Shown: positions 13,701 through 25,729 of the stretch, one piece after another
Layout: every line of letters begins with the position of its first letter
Numbering within the stretch: position 1 is the stretch's first letter
Source: Dysidea avara
Lineage: Eukaryota > Porifera > Demospongiae > Dictyoceratida > Dysideidae
Length of the DNA: 64,000 nucleotides
Direction of reading: 5' to 3'
Assembly: GCF_963678975.1 (NCBI RefSeq)
Contig: NC_089282.1
Coordinates: 248,001-312,000, forward strand
Notes under the pieces: generated by a model
The model's input: only the letters and a program-made list of their open reading frames with translations
Database searches by the model: none
What the model was told of the DNA's origin: nothing
Made by a program: the position numbers and the translations under genes

Positions 13701-16700
13701 TTATCACCGAAAATCGCAGCGGTTTGGGTGCAGAGAAAATCGCTCCAAGCCAGACGACCAGGAAGTACAATATAACACTTAAAGCACCGCCTTGCTTGTG
13801 TGTACGAAAAATACAGTACTCAGGGGGTGTCTCAAGGCAAATACAGCACTTGGCTTCGCCTCGTGCTGTATTAGCTTCTCGACACACACCCTCATACTGT
13901 ATTTTCCGTACACACGCGTGGCGGTGCTTTAACTCTAACATAAACTGGGTTAGGGTACCACACCCCTCTGCTCTTCTTTTTACTGTATATTATGTAATGC
14001 TCAGCCACATTGTGATGTCTCTTACAAATTAAAGCATGTATGCTGATCATTGTTCTTGTGCATTTCATACCTTCTCTGATTGTGTATATGTGACCAGATT
14101 TTACAGAACTGAACCTAATCGCACATCAGGCAAAATCAAACTAACACCACCAGTGGATGGCTACACTATCGTACTACAAGTTTTGACCCTCAGCACTACT
14201 CAAACTACACGAGGCTGGTTTTAGTAGACGTCTTTTCTGGGTGGTGTGGAGTGCCCAAATGGCGGTTTCAGGCCTTGTGAAGGACCTGGCTTGGCAAGAA
14301 TCAGTGGTTTACTGGTGGACAGACTTATAATGTTGGCCAGACGTGTTCTCTGTAGATTTTGCTACATATCAGCCACTGAGGAGCCAACACAGCCCTGTAA
14401 TCTCGTGTCTGGACTCCAATCGTGGTCTGCCTCCATTTTGAGGCCTATCTTTTTCCCTCCCCGCCACCCCCCAGCCTCCACCCCTTTGTGAGCACTCGTG
14501 ATACTACTTCGCTCGTCCAACTGCTCAGATTTTCTATCTTATTTGGCGGGAAACTGTACAAGCAGCTACAAGTACTGGAAGTGGCCTGAAAGGTAACAGA
14601 TTGATGCATCTTTTGTGTAAATTTCATATGCGTGCTTGCTATCCTTGGAGAGTTATGCTGGCTTCAATTCTTTAAAACCATTTATCTCAAAACTTCTAAT
14701 GTGCAATTTGGATCGTTTTTCCAAAATCCAGTCACATATATAATATCATCAATAGAGTTAATGGATAATATTAATTGTTGTGATTAATCCTTCTGTAATA
14801 TTGTTATAGCTTTCAGTATCACATGACCTTATATTGTAATGTCACAATTGTTTATTGTAGGGACGAGGGTGCATGCAGCGATGTTGGGGTGTGCTCTATC
14901 AAGAGGAAGTGTGTTTGGAGTTTCAGTTTTACCTTGACAACCATAAGGACAAGTCTTCGGCAGTTAAATCATTTAAGATTGATCAGGATATTGAAGGTGA
15001 CTCCGTACTTCTCATCACTAAAATGGTGGAGAATCCTGACAAGTATGCCTTTGGCATGACCTTGACACAGCACAAGAAGAGCATCATGTGTTGCTATGAC
15101 AACAAGTGAGTGGTTGCCATGTATCATTACTTTTTAATGGCACTCATTATTTAGAATAGAGTTAGAGCAATGGTTGGACACAATTTGTGACTACTTCAAG
15201 ATTGAATATAAACTAGAAATGGTAAGCTGTGTGTAACCTTTTAACGTGTAACTTGTAAAGTGTAACCTGTTGACATGTAACTTGTAATGTGTCACCTGTT
15301 AACATGTAACCTGTTAACATGTAACTTGTAATGTGTCACCTGTTAACATGTAACTTGTAATGTGTCACCTGTTAACATGTCACCTGTTAACATGTAACCT
15401 GTTAACATGTAACTTGTAATGTGTCACCTGTTAACATGTAACTTGTAATGTGTCACCTGTTAACATGTCACCTGTTAACGTGTAACCTGTTAACATGTAA
15501 CTTGTAATGTGTCACCTGTTAACATGTCACCTGTTAACGTGTAACCTGTTAACATGTAACTTGTAATGTGTCACCTGTTAACATGTAACTTGTAATGTGT
15601 CACCTGTTAACATGTAACTTGTAATGTGTCACCTGTTAACATGTCACCTGTTAACATGTAACCTGTTGACATGTAACCTGTTAACATGTAACCTGTTGAA
15701 GGTTTTGGCAAATGACTTTGTCCCATTGGCAATTGAATTCGTCACTTTGGCATAAAATTTTGTCATTTTCAAGGCGTCTTGAAAATAACCCACTCTGAAA
15801 GAATCACCTTATCCTATTTGCTAGGAAATAAGCAGGAAACAAAGTTAACTTGTCTCTGTTCAGTCTTTTGTCCTTAGCAACGTTCTACTCTGTGGCCAGT
15901 TACTAGTTTGTTGTATAGACCAATTAGTGAACAGAATGTCAGTACTTAGGAATTACCGGAAACTAATTGTTGACCAGAACAAGACTCATACGGAAGTGGC
16001 CAGCACATTGGGGGGCGTATCTAGGACCAACATTTCCTCAATAATATCAGTTTTCCGTAAGCAGAACCGAATGCATTTACTATCAAAGAAGTCTAACCGC
16101 AAGAGGATGTTAACTTGTGGACAAGAAAAGGTAATTGGTCAACATGGTCAAAGTACAGAATGATGCAACGTTAAAAACAACAAAGAATAATAAGTTGCAA
16201 TGGCACTTTGTTTTAAAACTATCCATCAACCTAACCACCATCAATCAAATCTTGAAAAGGAACAAAATGTCCATGAAGAACCCCAACATCATCCCAATCG
16301 CCAGGAACACACCATCAACTATATAAGGCAATGACACTGGGAAAGTACTATATTTTTAGGTTCAATCTTGACATCGAGGCAGGAACATTATAGGATGGCG
16401 TGCCACAGTCTCCTTACTAGCATCACGTGGAGGGAGCACATCAGTGATGATAGCACTGACCAGTAATGGCTTATTACATCATCTCGTCCAACTAGATCCA
16501 CACAATGCTCCAAAACTCATGGAGTTTCTGGATGAGTTGAATATAATCGTTGACAACACTCCACATACCATCATAATGGACAATGTGAAATTTCACAAGA
16601 CAACTGATGTGGAGTTGTAGTTCGACAGGTCTCCTTACACAACCAGGTACTTGCCACACCTTATAGCCCTGTGGAAGAAATAATTTCCAAGTTGAAGCAT

Positions 16701-19700
16701 CATGTCAAGCAGCAACACAGTGTCAACAGAGTCATTACGTTCAGTAGATGAAGGGATACTTACCGTTACACGGTTAGATTGTCATGGCTATGTTGAGCAC
16801 ACCAAACAATTTTATGATTCCTGCATAGACCGAAGGTAAGTGTACAATGATGTCCCTGTGGATACAAACACCGTTCTGATACAGAAACTGAGACTGGCAC
16901 AGGCACTGAGCACGAGGAATAACAGTTACTCTTGTATACATGTAATCATTGTATTTGTGTAATGTGTAGGCATGTAACACTTTTACACCTCAGATCAAAG
17001 AAGCCGCGCCCAGCTAGCTGGGCTACATTTCATTGGGCTAGCTGATTCGGCTACCCAGCTAGCTGGGCTACATATGAAATGTAGCCCAGGCTACAACTGA
17101 GCAGTGATTATATAGACATTAAGGTCGAAATCGATTGTGGGGATTGATTAATACTCACATGATCAGATTTCGCCATGAAAACCACTCATACGAAAAGCAT
17201 TTTGGTATCCTCACCATCCTATGAGTTGAAAAATGTTGGGCTAAGGTGTTATAGCTTATTCACCAATCGTTTCCGCACATTTTCGAATATGGACACATCC
17301 CCATCTACCAGTCTGCATAGAGTAACCACTCTACAAGCAAGCTTACCTATCTAGGCCTTTAGTGAACTCCGTCCATAAATGATTCAATAGCACATTAAAC
17401 TCGTGTAACCGAAATTATCTGTGATATCTCTAGGATATGTCCGTTCGTCGTAACCAGAATGTACTAGCTGCTGACCCATAATCGAAGATTTTAGGTATAC
17501 ATATATAATATATCCAGTGGCTGCACTCGCATTGGCTAGGATGATTGATCGCCTTGTACAGGCTATCAGCCTAATAAGTGTTACATATTAGCTGTGACAC
17601 GGGACATTTGGGCTCTGTGGCCCTCGGGCAGTCGGGCATACGTATCAGGCAAAGCCATCATGCCCGTGTTGCAACTATTACATGTATACAAAGATATAAT
17701 CACTTTACTGTCTATACATAAAAATTAAGGCTCAAACGAATAGTAGTTTTCTGTATTCGAATATTTACTCAACTATTGTCCGAATACTCGAATATTCGGT
17801 GTAAGGTTTCATTGCTATGAATGCAATCCAGTAATTAAGGTGGTCACTACCAAGAAGCCTATAAAGAACCACAAACAAGTTTGTGGCTTCGTATGAATAA
17901 CTTACTGAGAAGAAAAGGGTAGCATAGTGCCTTTTCTGAAAGGATTACTGCAGCGATATTGTGATGGAAAGTGTTTATAACAAAGTAGAAGTATCTGGAG
18001 TAAGCCATGAATCCATATGAAGTCTTGTGCTTACGGCGATCTGCCACAGCATTAGTACATCTTCACCAATTAGTGGCTGCCTAATGCTATTTCTACTGTT
18101 CGCTTCTTCACCACCATTCTTTCCATTCAATAGCATCATCTCCGCTTCCTTAATTGCTTACAGCTAATCATGTGCCATTGTATAACGATCACGTGCGAAT
18201 ATTTGGGGGTTAATTTTATTATTCGAATACTATGCCAACGAATATTAATACGAATAATCAGCTATTCGTTTGAGCCCTAATAAAAATGCGCATTATACCA
18301 CACAAAGTGTGTTACAACTTCTCACTGGCGATGTACTACTAGTTGTCACACTCTATTTTATGCACACGAGATCTGCAATACATATCGATACAGCAAGTAA
18401 GTATCACGATACTGTACTTAGGAAATATCGATCTATCGAAGATTTCTAGTAGAACAGTCAGTGATTATTACTGTAACAGTGATCTAGATACTCAAATAGA
18501 AAGTCTCTCTATTTACCTGTGCTATAAAATGAAACTTTACAAGAAGCCATACAAATATATATATATATATATATAAGTGCTACTGTGATGGCTAAAATAT
18601 TATTACCTGGGTCTTCTGAAAACAGTAGCTGTTACATTTCAAGTATAAACAAATGCACCACTAAGCAGTAAACAAACTGCTGTATATATAGCCATCGTTA
18701 AAATGTGGAGTAATCTGTCTTTGTGGGAGCATGCATTAAAATGTTTGTGGTAGCTAATTGTCTGGGTGGTGTAATAGAGGCAGGTAGAGATGTGGTTTGT
18801 AACAGCACCTGTGTTTTTCTCCTTAGTAAAAAAATCATATCACTAATTGTCACATCAGTATAATACTGTAGTTTATCAGCTAGGGCTGCACCTCAGGGGC
18901 GGATCCAGAGTTTGGAAAGAGGGGGGGCACCTTTCTGAAAAACAGTTGAAGACCAAAAAAAACTTGTGAAAACCAGTTGAAGACCAAAAAAAAAAAAAAA
19001 AAGGTCACAACAATAATAGCTAGTTATACTTACCAACTATATCACGTCTGTTATGTAAAATAAAATCCTATTTATAGCTTCATAGGTAAGCTACACTGCC
19101 TCATGAACATTGTGACTGCTTTATTAGAGTAATTGACTGCTCTATTAGAGTATCTCGATCTTGTATGCAATTTCTTGAAGGGGGGGGGGGGGGGGGGCAT
19201 TTGCCCCAAATGCCCCATCCTGGATCCGCCACTGCACCTATTCCACTTTTTACCATTACTTCAAATACCAAGTACTCAGCTGGGAAGTATCTGCAAGTAC
19301 AAGTACCAATACCAAGTTCCTTAAAGTAGCTACTTCATAGTACACACATTTATTATATAGTGCATTTCATGGTATTCTTGTACATGTTTTCAGTATGGTT
19401 CATGTTTATAATGAAGTAGCCAATCAAGATTCACAAAGAAGGAAGTCACTGAAATGCAAACCAGTGGATATTCCAGTATTCTGGAGAAGTGTAGATAATA
19501 TCATAATGGTGCTTACAAAAACAAAATATTCTAATACTGAAACAGTCACTTCTACCTGATTGCTCTATTAGAGTTATTGACTGTTCTATTTCTCCACACG
19601 TAGGTTTCAGCATAGATCAGTAATTTGTTGGTAGTTAGCTATTAGTGTACTTGATGCTTTTAGGCGTCCAGTAAAATGAGCAAGTACAAACGAACATTTT

Positions 19701-22700
19701 TATTCTCGCACGTGATAAGAATCAGTATTTGCAACATTATAATGGCCAATTCCGATACTTCATGAAAACAACAGTATCAGCCCGATACCAATACCGATAC
19801 TAGAATCGGTGCAGCCCTATTATCAGCATTCACTGAAGAAGAAATTTGTACACGCAGTGAATGTAGAATCGGTGTCAGTTCTTTAACATACAGGATATTG
19901 TTACAACTATTAGCTGATATGCCAGCTAGTACCAGTCATAACTAGCCATCAATACTTATTATGGTATCATGATACAGTATCGTATCGAACAGTTTAAAAT
20001 ACACCATATCGCAGAATACTAATGCGCACTGCTTCTGTTATGTAATCACAGACGAAATCATTTACAAATGATACTCACTATGTAAACAACACCCTTACTT
20101 GTTTAACCATTATTGCCATAGCGTACTTGTTTAACCATTATTGCCATAGCGTACTTGTTTAACCATTATTGCCATAGCGTACTTGTTTAACCATTATTTC
20201 CATAGCGTACTTGTTTAACCATTATTGCCATAGCGTACTTGTTTAACCATTATTGCCATAGCGTACTTGTTTAACCATTATTGCCATAGTGTACTTGTTT
20301 AACCATTATTGCCATAGCGTACTTGTTTAACCATTATTGCCATAGCGTACAGTTCTCAGTAGTTCCCCAGGTGCAATCAATAACCTTTCATCTATTATTA
20401 TTATTGTTTTTAATAACGCAGATGAAATTTCATGCCAAAGCGACGAATTCATTTGCCAACAGGACAAATTCAGTTGCCAAAGCGATGAATTTAATTGCCA
20501 AAACTTGTTAACATGTAACCTGTTAATGTGTAATCTGTTAACATGTAAACTGTTAACGTGTAACTTGTTGATGTGGACACTTGAGGACACCTACATAATC
20601 CATACACTTAGTTAAGCTCCCTTAGTACATAGGACACCTTGATGGTGAGGATGGTCCCAAGGTGTCCACACCACACACTATCATGTGATCCTAGTTGTTA
20701 TGCCAACACAGGTATACTGGGAGTGGCATGACGAGACAGGGTTATGGCAAGCTTTTTGTGATGACGTTCGTAAGAGCATTGAGGAGAACTTTCTTGACCA
20801 GAACACAAATTTCACCTTGGGGGATCCCCAGTTATCCCATCACTACAACCTTAGCAGCTTCACCCGATCTCACCCACGCTCCAAGACTTCACAACGACTC
20901 AGACGTACTCCAAATATTTGGGACAGACCAGAAGGTTAGTGGGTGACTTGTGCAGGTTTATTTTGACATTTTCATGGTTACAGTGCTGCGTACGGAACTG
21001 CAAGATTTACCGGTATGTAGCATGAAATACTAAATAATTGAGGGCCTGGATTTATTACACTTATGGTGTCTGGGATTTTAAAAAAATGTCCCTTGAGCAG
21101 GAATTTATCCCATTCTTGGAATGTGGTTTGAAGTACTGTTTTTATAGGCAATCTGGGAATGGGAATCAGAAGGAGGGGTGTGGCACCCATATGAGCGAGA
21201 CACAAACAAGCAGATAGAACAATTGTACCAATCAGATCAGGGCAAGTGGATGCAGCTGACAATGTGTACACCAAGCCCCACCTCCATTCTGCTGGACTTG
21301 TATCACATGAGGCAAGTCAACCCTCGTACAGGTGCTCGACGTACATTACGACGTAATACAAGTACTGCCAACCGGCCTCATGCCAAATTAGGTAAGTGAT
21401 GTGTAATTCACAAGACCTAATAATCATGTCTCCTTTTAGCTCGTCGTACTACTTCGTTGGAACCAAACAGTGCACTCATGGTATTGTTGCTGTGGTGATG
21501 TTGCTGTGTTGATGCTAGGAGACAATATAGTGTCTCCCTTTGGGGTGATTTTGAACAGGTAGCTACGTGAAGGTCGGGATACTCTAATAGAACAGTCAGT
21601 ACATCTCACAACTTGCCTTGAGTCCGAGTTTACTTGCAAATGCTAACTTTTCAATTTAAAAAAATCGATGGTGGTTTAACACATGTAGAGTACTAACTGC
21701 CTGTCCACAATTTAATTGATAATGGCCTCTCTTCCTACAGGTCTGCTGCTTGCACCATTATTTGAGCAAGAAATTGAGAGAACCTTTGTGCAACATACCC
21801 ATTGACCGCTGAATTCCTGGGCTGAATCACCAAATTGCATCATATTACCCTCACCATACACAGAACTACTTGGTAACTATACATCTAAATACTCGCTATG
21901 AAATAAGGAACTCAACTGCGTTGTTTTTGTTTACATGACACTAGGTTACTCATCAAAGTCTAAACTGTGGTACAAACCAACCCGAACAAACAACGGAATC
22001 CCAACCAACTGTCTACAAAGGAGCCTTACACTCATAAAACTTTATTTACAGTGTGATCCTTTCACAGCTGGCTTCTTTGGGATTTGTCTATTTCCGGTGT
22101 TGCACATGCATACATCTAGTCATGTACACCATGCCATGTCTGGGATAAAACACTCAAGGGTTGTCTCCCCCATCTCATCGATGTATAGTAGTGTCTTCTT
22201 GGTAGTACAACAGATTTCAACTTGAAGAATGATTTAACTTGCCTATTTTAGTAACAAACACCCACAAACTAGTCTGGGAAGTATCCAGTTATTCCAGAAA
22301 TGGGAGCCCCTTATATGGGCGTGTACATTTTGGCACTAGCACATCTTATTAACTATTAAACACACTAAATAGTTTGTAGCGAAGTTAGTATTCCCATCAT
22401 GATTTATAATGCCATGTTGCCACATAGTGGTTACAGCAGTTAATGGGTTTAAATTATGAATGTAACTCAGGGTATTTCCCTACTGCACATGGTAATTTCC
22501 CTAATGATGTCATGTATATTATTAGGGCAGTGATAGTAGTGAAAGTGATTTGACAGGTTAGTGTGTACATGTATTTTGTGGGCGTGGCTCAGTGGGTGTG
22601 GCTTGCAGGCTCCAACATGCTGAGATCACCTGACTATCAGAAGCTGCAAGATGCAGTCAAACACTTACAATATTCACGAGGCAAACTTACCATGGATCAG

Positions 22701-25700
22701 CAACTGGGGGAGGGATGCTTTGGAGAGGTACAGCATCTTCCTTATCTTTGCAACTTGTCTGAGATCAGCATGTGTGTATGTAAACTTCCATCTTCTGCTT
22801 GCTGGCATGTGTTCATACTGACATGTTGCAGAGATAAGGGATTCCTTATTATGTGTGATGTGACCTGTTAGTGAGCATCACATGATCTCACATGATAGGT
22901 ATACCTGGGACTGGCAACTGGCCTACCAGGATTTAGGAATAGTGAACCAATGAAAGTTGCCGTGAAGCAGCTGAGATGTAAGTTGCATATATTTGCTGGA
23001 GTTTTAAAAATGTCTGTGAGCCTTTGCCATTTATGCTGACAGGTAACAATTTATGTTTTCCAAGCAGGAATGATCTCATAACATTTGTTTTACCCTAAGA
23101 GCTGACTGTTTTGATTGGCTGTTTAGCTATGTCAAATATCAATAATTACCAGTGCCCTGTGTGATGAAGCTATGTTGTGTACCGAGATCTTTATGGTACA
23201 GGAAGTAGTGTTTATGGTACCATCAAGCAATTATAGGAAGTAGAGTTTGTGATAGTCCCATCTGTGATTTGTGGTTTCTTTTGAAAATATTTTTGGTCTA
23301 TGCCTAGCAACTGCCCAAATATAAACCAAAATGAATTGTAGGACTTGTAGTGGACATGGCTAATGCACTTGTATGTCTTCCTCTGCTAGTGAGCGATCGT
23401 ATGGGACTACATGGTCAACAGATCGAAGACTTCTTGAGAGAAGGAAAAGAGATGGCCAAATGTGACCACCCCAGAGTAGTGAAATTCCTTGCTGTATGTA
23501 CTCTGTAAGGGATATCCCCTTCATGATGTAGTAATGATGTCAACATTGTACTAGGGACTTCCCCTTGCTACTAATCATAGAGTATATGAACGAAGGGGAT
23601 CTACTAGGAGTGCTACATGAGAGTAGACCTCACATGCCATTACAGAAAGAACTTCACTTTGCCATACAAGTGGCTGATGGGATGGATTACCTCTCAACTG
23701 AACTGTGCGTTAATTAGAGTAGTGTACTACACTTCATTTCTTCTATAGCAACTTCATCCACCGGGACTTGGCAGCTCGTAACATTTTAGTTCACCGTGAA
23801 GATGACACTGATAAAATGGAGGCCAAGATAGCAGACTTTGGGTTGTCAAGGTAATTGGAGGTGTGGCTAGTCTATTGTTGCAATGATTGGCTATTTCACT
23901 AGGCATTTGTACTCTACAATGTATCAGGATGACTTCAAGAAGCCACGCCCTCTCCCAGCAAAATGGATGGCATTGGAGTCTCTAATTGATTGTGTGTTCA
24001 CAACGAAAACTGACGTCTGGTGAGCAAATTGGGAGTCCTGCTAGGGTGTCGGGGTAGAGTGGTGATAAAAAACCATCTGGTAACCCTTTTCCAGGCTGAC
24101 AGCTTCACTGTTTAATTTGTTGACAGCTGGAACATTTCATCAGCATCCGGACATTCTATTCCAAGTGAAGTTGTACATGTCACTATAATATGCCAACTGT
24201 TCTGTTCGGAATTTTGGCAGTGCCACCAGATAGCATTTCTGCACCCAAAATGAAAAATTGGCTGGTTATCATCCAACGGGCCTTGGGGATTCCCTAAAGA
24301 GTGATAGAGCGGTTAGCACCATTCTTCTTAGCTCTAATATTTTTTATGTGGTAAAAGGGATGATAAAAATAGCTTTGATATTGGTAGAGAAGTAATAGTT
24401 ATATTGTGGAAAACTGATGTGAAACTGTAGCCTGTTCGCGCGTTCACCTGAACCCTCGTTTCGTTTCTTGTTAACAACTCTTGTTACATGGGCCAGCTGT
24501 CCAAACATTTAGTAGCGCTGTGAAGCCCTCTAAACACCGCTTTGGGCAAGAACAAGTGAGTTATAAGGCTTTAAAAATATCCCATACATTTAGGCACGCA
24601 AACATGTTTACAACATGAAAACATGCTTGTTCCTGTACAAAACCATTGGGAGTGAACACATGTTCACTTCTTTGATATTACTATATTTGGCAGGTTCTGG
24701 TGAATGCTTATGACTATAATGTGGGTGTGTGGTTACAGATCATATGATCTTGCAGGAGTTATGGTGTGTTGCTATGGGAGATAATGACACTAGGCCGCAC
24801 CCCCTATCCAGGGATTGACAATCGTGACATGCTGAAGGAAATTGAGGAGAACAACCTCCAGCTATCTGAACCAAAGGATTGCCCTAAGGCAATGTGAGTA
24901 CATGTGACCCTTGTAGTCATGGTTACACCATGCCCCCTACAGTTACTCCATTATCCTACAATGTACTAAACACAAACCAGAACAACGACCAACCTTTGCC
25001 GAGCTGAGGGATCACCTGGTATGTGTTAAGGCCACCATTTTGTAGAAGTCATGTTTTTCATCAGCTAGAGGATAAGAATTTGTAAACTGTTTATTGTAGT
25101 AAAGATGGTCTAATAGAATAGTGCAGTTAATCACTCTAATAGAACAGTCACATTTAAAGCTGCAAGTAGATATTTAATTTATCACAGTGAAAATAGTTTA
25201 CACTGAGCCAGCAGATAATTGCTGGTGAGGCTTGTTAATGATACACAAAACAAAAAGTCTTTCTATGACAGTATTCCTCACTACTCTGATATGGAAAACA
25301 TGACTTCCACAAATAGTGTCCTAAAGCATTAGAATATAGGTCACCCCTAGTCTATAGGTTATACTGGACAGTCAGTTGTCACCAACGAAGAATACTGCTC
25401 AGGATGTTCTAATTAAAGCACCTCAAGACACACCCTTACAGAATGGTAGTATAGACTCTAACAGACTGTGTATCCATAGCAACCCCAATGACACATCACT
25501 ACATAGTAAGAAACCAGAACTGCGTACTAATGTTACTAAGAAGTCACATGAGCGTCGTTCCTTGACGATATCTGATAGGATTAAACAATTACAAGCAAGT
25601 GCTGGTGTTACTGTGGAGCTTACACAGCAACCTGACTCAGCTCGTAAACATAGCCTAGCGGTAAAGAGACACACCAGCAGTGCATCAACAAAACAACGAC

Positions 25701-25729
25701 CTTACAGTGCAATAGGACACAATGAGTGA
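10708..25729 (+). CDS. PH-WWE-WWE-tyrosine kinase, 757 aa, cytoplasmic, unusual architecture
   Basis: Exons: 10708-10851, 14861-15105, 15155-15221, 20712-20934, 20984-21012, 21148-21391, 21440-21480, 22526-22556, 22609-22727, 22899-22977, 23390-23504, 23555-23704, 23749-23850, 23903-24019, 24756-24893, 24943-25018, 25376-25729. All are GT-AG, every phase joins, and the total is 2274 nt. PH domain about 28-145: KEGWL start, RCWGVLY strand, IELEQWL C-terminal helix with the PH Trp. WWE1 153-226: YWEWHDETGLW, IEENF. WWE2 237-305: IWEWESEGGVW, IEQLY, MRQVNPRTGARR. Kinase about 366-640: GEGCFGEV, VAVK (K404), HRDLAARN (D502), DFG (D525), two activation-loop Tyr (533, 537), KWMALESL as in Axl/Met-type kinases. 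Tail 641-757 is Ser/Thr/basic and ends at TGA. No signal peptide, membrane span, SH2 or SH3. WWE domains bind ADP-ribose forms in known proteins; coupling that to Tyr phosphorylation is my inference. Confidence 0.9.
12061..12640. mobile_element. piggyBac-like MITE, 580 bp
   Basis: Starts CCCTTCGAA and ends TTCGAAGGG, flanked by TTAA on both sides (12057-12060 and 12641-12644), the piggyBac target signature. A related stretch around 39000-39250 and a lone end at 33715-33730 suggest a family. Lies in intron 1 of the PH-WWE kinase. Confidence 0.75.
13779..13935. repeat. Palindromic MITE in kinase intron 1
   Basis: Arms begin AAAGCACCGCC and end GGCGGTGCTTT. They read through GTGTGTACG..AAATACAGTA to a centre TTGGCTTCGCC. 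A near-perfect fold-back of about 155 bp. Confidence 0.75.
14077..14770 (+). repeat. Dispersed repeat R1, copy 1 (kinase intron 1)
   Basis: Nearly the same sequence recurs at 60718-61372 in the same orientation (shared ATCGCACATCAGGCAAAATC, TTTCAGGCCTTGTGAAGGAC, AGTACTGGAAGTGG, TTTCATATGCGTGCTTGCTA). No open frame is conserved between copies, so it is non-coding. Confidence 0.8.
15231..15698 (+). repeat. Minisatellite, unit TTAACATGTAACCTG and variants
   Basis: About 30 units of 15 bp with alternating TAACCTG, TCACCTG and TAACTTG variants in intron 3 of the kinase. The array resumes at 20505-20575, beyond the Tc1-type insertion, showing that the transposon landed in it. Confidence 0.93.
15936..16755 (+). 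pseudogene. Tc1/mariner-type transposase, decayed
   Basis: N-terminal helix-turn-helix region: MSVLRNYRKLIVDQNKTHTE, ASTLGGVSRTNISSIIS. After frameshifts a DDE-type core is readable: VSLLASRGGSTSVMIALTSN, HTIIMDNVKFHKTTDV, then YSPVEEIISKLKHHVK in another frame. There is a stop at about 16618 plus frame changes, so it is not functional. Confidence 0.75.
16985..17100. repeat. Hairpin repeat of AGCTAGCTGGGCTAC words
   Basis: Several direct and inverted copies of GCTAGCTGGGCTACAT, foldable into nested hairpins. Within the Tc1-type insertion. Confidence 0.7.
17726..18279. mobile_element. hAT-like MITE, 554 bp
   Basis: Terminal inverted repeats TAAGGCTCAAACGAATAG and its complement with one mismatch, flanked by an exact 8-bp duplication ATAAAAAT (17718-17725 and 18280-18287). 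The interior is rich in TATTCG words. No coding sequence. Confidence 0.85.
18881..19819. mobile_element. hAT-like MITE with nested MITE, 939 bp
   Basis: Ends TAGGGCTGCACC / GGTGCAGCCCTA with an exact 8-bp target duplication TTATCAGC (18873-18880 and 19820-19827). Interrupted by a second MITE at 18894-19234. Confidence 0.87.
18894..19234. mobile_element. Nested MITE of the CAGNGGCGGATCC family
   Basis: Ends CAGGGGCGGATCC / GGATCCGCCACTG; a 5-bp duplication CACCT flanks it. Contains a G17 run and two copies of the CTCTAATAGAACAGTCA module. Confidence 0.82.
20097..20348 (+). repeat. Minisatellite, nine copies of a 28-bp unit
   Basis: The unit is made of ACTTGTTTAACC followed by ATTATTGCCATAGCGT, exactly 9 x 28 bp with two single-base variants. 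Open frames across it are repeat artefacts. Confidence 0.95.

Larger units (their letters stand above)
15702..20504 (+). mobile_element. Tc1/mariner-type DNA transposon carrying nested insertions
   Basis: Ends are inverted repeats of about 80 bp: 15702-15775 (starts GTTTTGGCAAATGA) and 20425-20504 (ends AATTGCCAAAAC), each made of repeated TTGGCAA / GAATT words. The element splits a 15-bp minisatellite that continues on both sides. Inside are a decayed transposase, two hAT-like MITEs and a third MITE. I cannot prove that the transposase belongs to these ends, and no clean TA duplication is visible. Confidence 0.6.

Noticed and set aside
20097..20348. Regular direct repeats that could suggest a CRISPR array
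   Set aside because: Units are contiguous with no unique spacers, and the locus is animal; it is a minisatellite. The same applies to 15231-15698 and 33208-33418.
10708..25729. Possibility that PH/WWE exons and kinase exons are two adjacent genes
   Set aside because: Small linker exons (21440-21480 and 22526-22556) connect them in phase, there is no stop or polyadenylation signal between them, and no alternative start fits the kinase exons; kept open only for cDNA confirmation.
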